From Candidatus Profundicultor aquiphilus (GTDB taxonomy: Bacteria > Atribacterota > Atribacteria > Atribacterales > Caldatribacteriaceae), in the NCBI GenBank assembly GCA_013314795.1, contig JABUEZ010000094.1, positions 1 to 7,712 of the forward strand: 7,712 bases of DNA, in the 5' to 3' direction. The notes beneath the pieces are model-generated. The model did not search any database. It was not told the DNA's origin and saw nothing but the letters and a program-made list of their open reading frames with translations. This document shows positions 6,076 to 7,712 of the stretch, piece after piece. The translations under genes and the position numbers were made by a program. Position 1 is the stretch's first letter, and each line of letters starts with the position of its first letter.

Positions 6076-6648
6076 TTCTCGTGATCGACAACTACGACTC
6101 GTTTACCTATAATCTCGTGCAGTACCTGGGAGAACTGGGGAATGAAGAGGTGGTGGTGTTCCGGAACGATGAAATCACCATTCCGGAAATCCGCGCCATG
6201 CATCCTTCCCGGATTGTGATTTCCCCGGGTCCCAAAGACCCCACTGACTGCGGGATCACCAACGACGTGATCCGCACCTTTGCCCCTTCTATTCCTCTTT
6301 TAGGGGTGTGTCTTTGGCCATCAGTGTATTGCCTATGTTGAAGGCGCCAAGATTGTAAAGGCTCTCCGACCCTGCCACGGGAAAAAGTCCCGGGTTTTTC
6401 TCTTTCCTTCGCTTCTCTTTCGAAATCTTCCTCAGGAAATCTGGGTGGGACGGTACCATTCTCTGGTGGTGAAACCCGATACGCTCCCTTCCACTTTGCG
6501 GGTTACCGCGCTCACCGAAGAAGGTGAAATCATGGCCCTTGAGCACCGGTGTTATCCCCTTTTTGGGGTCCAGTTTCACCCCGAGTCGGTGTTAACGCCG
6601 GAAGGAAAACTGATTCTCAAAAATTTTCTGGAGGTGGGGTTATCATGA
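6072..6648 (+). pseudogene. trpG: Anthranilate synthase component II (glutamine amidotransferase), interrupted by a one-base frameshift
   Basis: TrpG hydrolyses glutamine and passes ammonia to TrpE. The first frame gives MILVIDNYDSFTYNLVQYLG, SPGPKDP (51-57) and LGVC with catalytic Cys80 (6309-6311), then diverges and stops at 6339-6341 after 89 residues. Removing one T from the TTT at 6313-6315 restores LGVCLGHQ, and the new frame stays open to TGA at 6646-6648. It contains HGKKS (102-106), GRYHSLVV (126-133) and QFHPES (167-172), which supplies His169 and Glu171 of the catalytic triad. The corrected protein is 191 residues, the normal family length. The single lesion and otherwise perfect conservation suggest a very recent mutation or a sequencing/assembly error; programmed +1 frameshifting is a less likely alternative. 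As written, the ORF yields only an inactive 89-residue product. It overlaps trpE and trpD by ATGA at both ends. Confidence 0.9.
6630..6636 (+). promoter_or_regulatory. Ribosome binding site of trpD that decides its start
   Basis: GGAGGTG lies 8 nt before the ATG at 6645. It supports that start over the in-frame TTG at 6549, whose extra 32 residues would overlap trpG out of frame and match nothing in the TrpD family. Confidence 0.8.
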
Positions 6649-7679
6649 GGGGAAAAGAAATCCTGGGGAGACTCGTTCATGGAGAACAATTGAACAAAGA
6701 AGAAGCCTATTATCTCATGCTTCACATCGTGGAGGAGGCTTTTACCCCGGTGCAGTTGGGGGCAATCCTGGCCATGTTACGTCTGCGCAAGGAAACCGGG
6801 GAAGAACTTTCAGGTTTTGTGCGTGCCATCCGGGAGAGGGCGATTCCTTTCGCGGTTTCTCCTTCGGTTGAAGTGGTCGACAACTGTGGAACCGGTGGCG
6901 ACGGTACAGGGACCTTCAATATTTCCACCGCTTCGGCGCTTCTTGCGGTTGGTGCCGGAGTCAAAGTGGTCAAACATGGAAACCGTGCGGTGAGTAGCTC
7001 CTCCGGAAGTGCCGATTTTCTGGAACACCTGGGTATTCCCATTGAGGCATCACCCCAGACCATGCGGGCTCTTTTCGCAGATACCGGATTTGCCTTTCTC
7101 TATGCCCCACTCTACCATCCGGCCATGCGGGTGGTGCAGGGAGTGCGGAAAGACCTGGGAATAAGAACGGTGTTCAATCTTCTGGGACCACTGGTAAACC
7201 CCTGCAGGGTGCACTATAAGCTGGTTGGGGTGTGTGAGCCGGAACTTTTATTTCCGGTTGGAGAAGCGCTTCGGGAACTCGGGGTGAGAAGGGGGCTTGT
7301 GGTATGGGGAGAGCCGGGGATGGATGAAGTGAGCCTGGTGGGAAAGAGCGAGATGGTACTCGTGACAGAGGGAAAGTTGGAAGCTTTCTCGTTCCATCCC
7401 CAGGAGGTGGGCTTGCGGACCTGTACCCTTTCCGAACTTCGGGGAGGGAGTCCTGGGGAGAATGCGACCCTCTTTTTCGAGATTCTGCAGGGAAGGCTGA
7501 AAGGACCACTTCGGGATGCGGTGGTTTTGAATGCCGCATTCCTTTTGTGGTTGTGTGGGCGAACATCAAGTGTTTCTCAAGCCTTGCAATTTCTGGAGGA
7601 TGTCCTTACCAGTGGTCGGGCTCTGCGCGCTGTAGAAGCGATTATCGACATGGCCAGAGTGGCGGGGGTGGCTTCATGA
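6645..7679 (+). CDS. trpD: Anthranilate phosphoribosyltransferase
   Basis: This 344-residue cytoplasmic enzyme transfers the phosphoribosyl group of PRPP to anthranilate, the second step of the tryptophan branch. Family motifs are all present: the PRPP/pyrophosphate loop CGTGGDGTGT (81-90), KHGNRAVSSSSGSAD (110-124), the anthranilate-side segment HPAMR (158-162), RKDLGIRTVFNLLGPLVNP (168-186), and GMDEVS (225-230), whose Asp227-Glu228 bind magnesium in known TrpD structures. Length is normal and the protein is not fused to TrpG, unlike in enterics. Its ATG overlaps the trpG stop and its TGA overlaps the trpC start (ATGA, 7676-7679), so translation is probably coupled along the operon. If the trpG frameshift is real, trpD must rely on its own good ribosome site. 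Confidence 0.97.
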   Translation: MRGKEILGRLVHGEQLNKEEAYYLMLHIVEEAFTPVQLGAILAMLRLRKETGEELSGFVRAIRERAIPFAVSPSVEVVDNCGTGGDGTGTFNISTASALLAVGAGVKVVKHGNRAVSSSSGSADFLEHLGIPIEASPQTMRALFADTGFAFLYAPLYHPAMRVVQGVRKDLGIRTVFNLLGPLVNPCRVHYKLVGVCEPELLFPVGEALRELGVRRGLVVWGEPGMDEVSLVGKSEMVLVTEGKLEAFSFHPQEVGLRTCTLSELRGGSPGENATLFFEILQGRLKGPLRDAVVLNAAFLLWLCGRTSSVSQALQFLEDVLTSGRALRAVEAIIDMARVAGVAS

Positions 7680-7712
7680 TGGAGACCATTCTGGAACGGA
7701 TTGTCACCCACA
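7676..7712 (+). CDS. trpC: Indole-3-glycerol phosphate synthase, first 12 codons only
   Basis: From ATG 7676 (or the adjacent in-frame ATG at 7679) the frame reads MMETILERIVTH and leaves the window. The pattern of a short N-terminus followed by ILxxIV matches the beginning of TrpC, which closes the indole ring from carboxyphenylaminodeoxyribulose phosphate. The position directly after trpD, overlapping by ATGA, is the usual place of trpC. The visible part is too short to prove identity by itself; the call relies largely on operon order. A GGGGGTGG stretch just upstream can serve as ribosome site. Confidence 0.75.
   Translation, partial: MMETILERIVTH

Noticed and set aside
6289..6579. Minus-strand 96-codon ORF across the trpG break
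   Set aside because: It is antisense to the restored trpG frame, which carries class I amidotransferase motifs. It has no motif or ribosome site of its own.
6549..6644. Extended trpD start at TTG 6549
   Set aside because: The extra residues are the out-of-frame reading of the trpG FGVQFHPES region. ATG 6645 has GGAGGTG at 8 nt and matches the TrpD N-terminus.
1..7712. CRISPR arrays, insertion sequences, tRNA or rRNA genes
   Set aside because: I saw no regularly spaced repeats, transposase motifs, terminal inverted repeats or cloverleaf/rRNA signatures. The window is fully accounted for by the genes and leaders listed.

Overview
The window reads as a chromosomal segment from an anaerobic, possibly thermophilic bacterium with a Gram-negative-type envelope. 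A BcsB-like secreted protein implies a periplasm. A tryptophan T-box leader and the archaeal-type phosphoglucose/phosphomannose isomerase point away from typical Proteobacteria, towards Firmicutes-related or deep-branching lineages such as Atribacterota, Synergistota or Thermotogota. This placement is inference from gene content only and is low confidence. Genes are tightly packed with strong Shine-Dalgarno sites.

Left part (1-3014, minus strand): a two-gene operon. A GTG-started bifunctional phosphoglucose/phosphomannose isomerase gene is followed, through a 4-base ATGA overlap, by a long ORF that runs off the left edge. The 652 residues of that ORF present here have a signal peptide and the repeated domain layout of BcsB, the periplasmic subunit of cellulose-type exopolysaccharide synthases. 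A TTGTCA-N17-TAGAAT promoter sits in the divergent intergenic region (3015-3190).

Middle (3191-4336, plus strand): a soluble GGDEF + HD-GYP protein, divergent from the exopolysaccharide operon. The GGDEF half looks active and has an RxxD product-inhibition site. The HD-GYP half has lost several predicted metal ligands. The two divergent units together look like a cyclic-di-GMP-linked exopolysaccharide locus.

Right part (4333-7712, plus strand): a tryptophan operon. A promoter whose -35 overlaps the stop codon of the GGDEF gene drives a complete T-box riboswitch (4380-4649), with a UGG specifier and a UGGC acceptor-binding bulge suited to tRNA-Trp. Then come trpE, trpG, trpD and the first codons of trpC, joined by ATGA overlaps. 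TrpE and TrpG would form anthranilate synthase, TrpD adds phosphoribose, and TrpC closes the indole ring.

The main oddity is in trpG: one extra T directly after the catalytic Cys-Leu codons breaks the frame, while the rest of the gene is intact in the next frame. A mutation or sequence error is the simplest reading. The site (CTT TGG C) also resembles the prfB +1 recoding site with a tryptophan codon in place of the stop, so starvation-dependent recoding is a speculative alternative.
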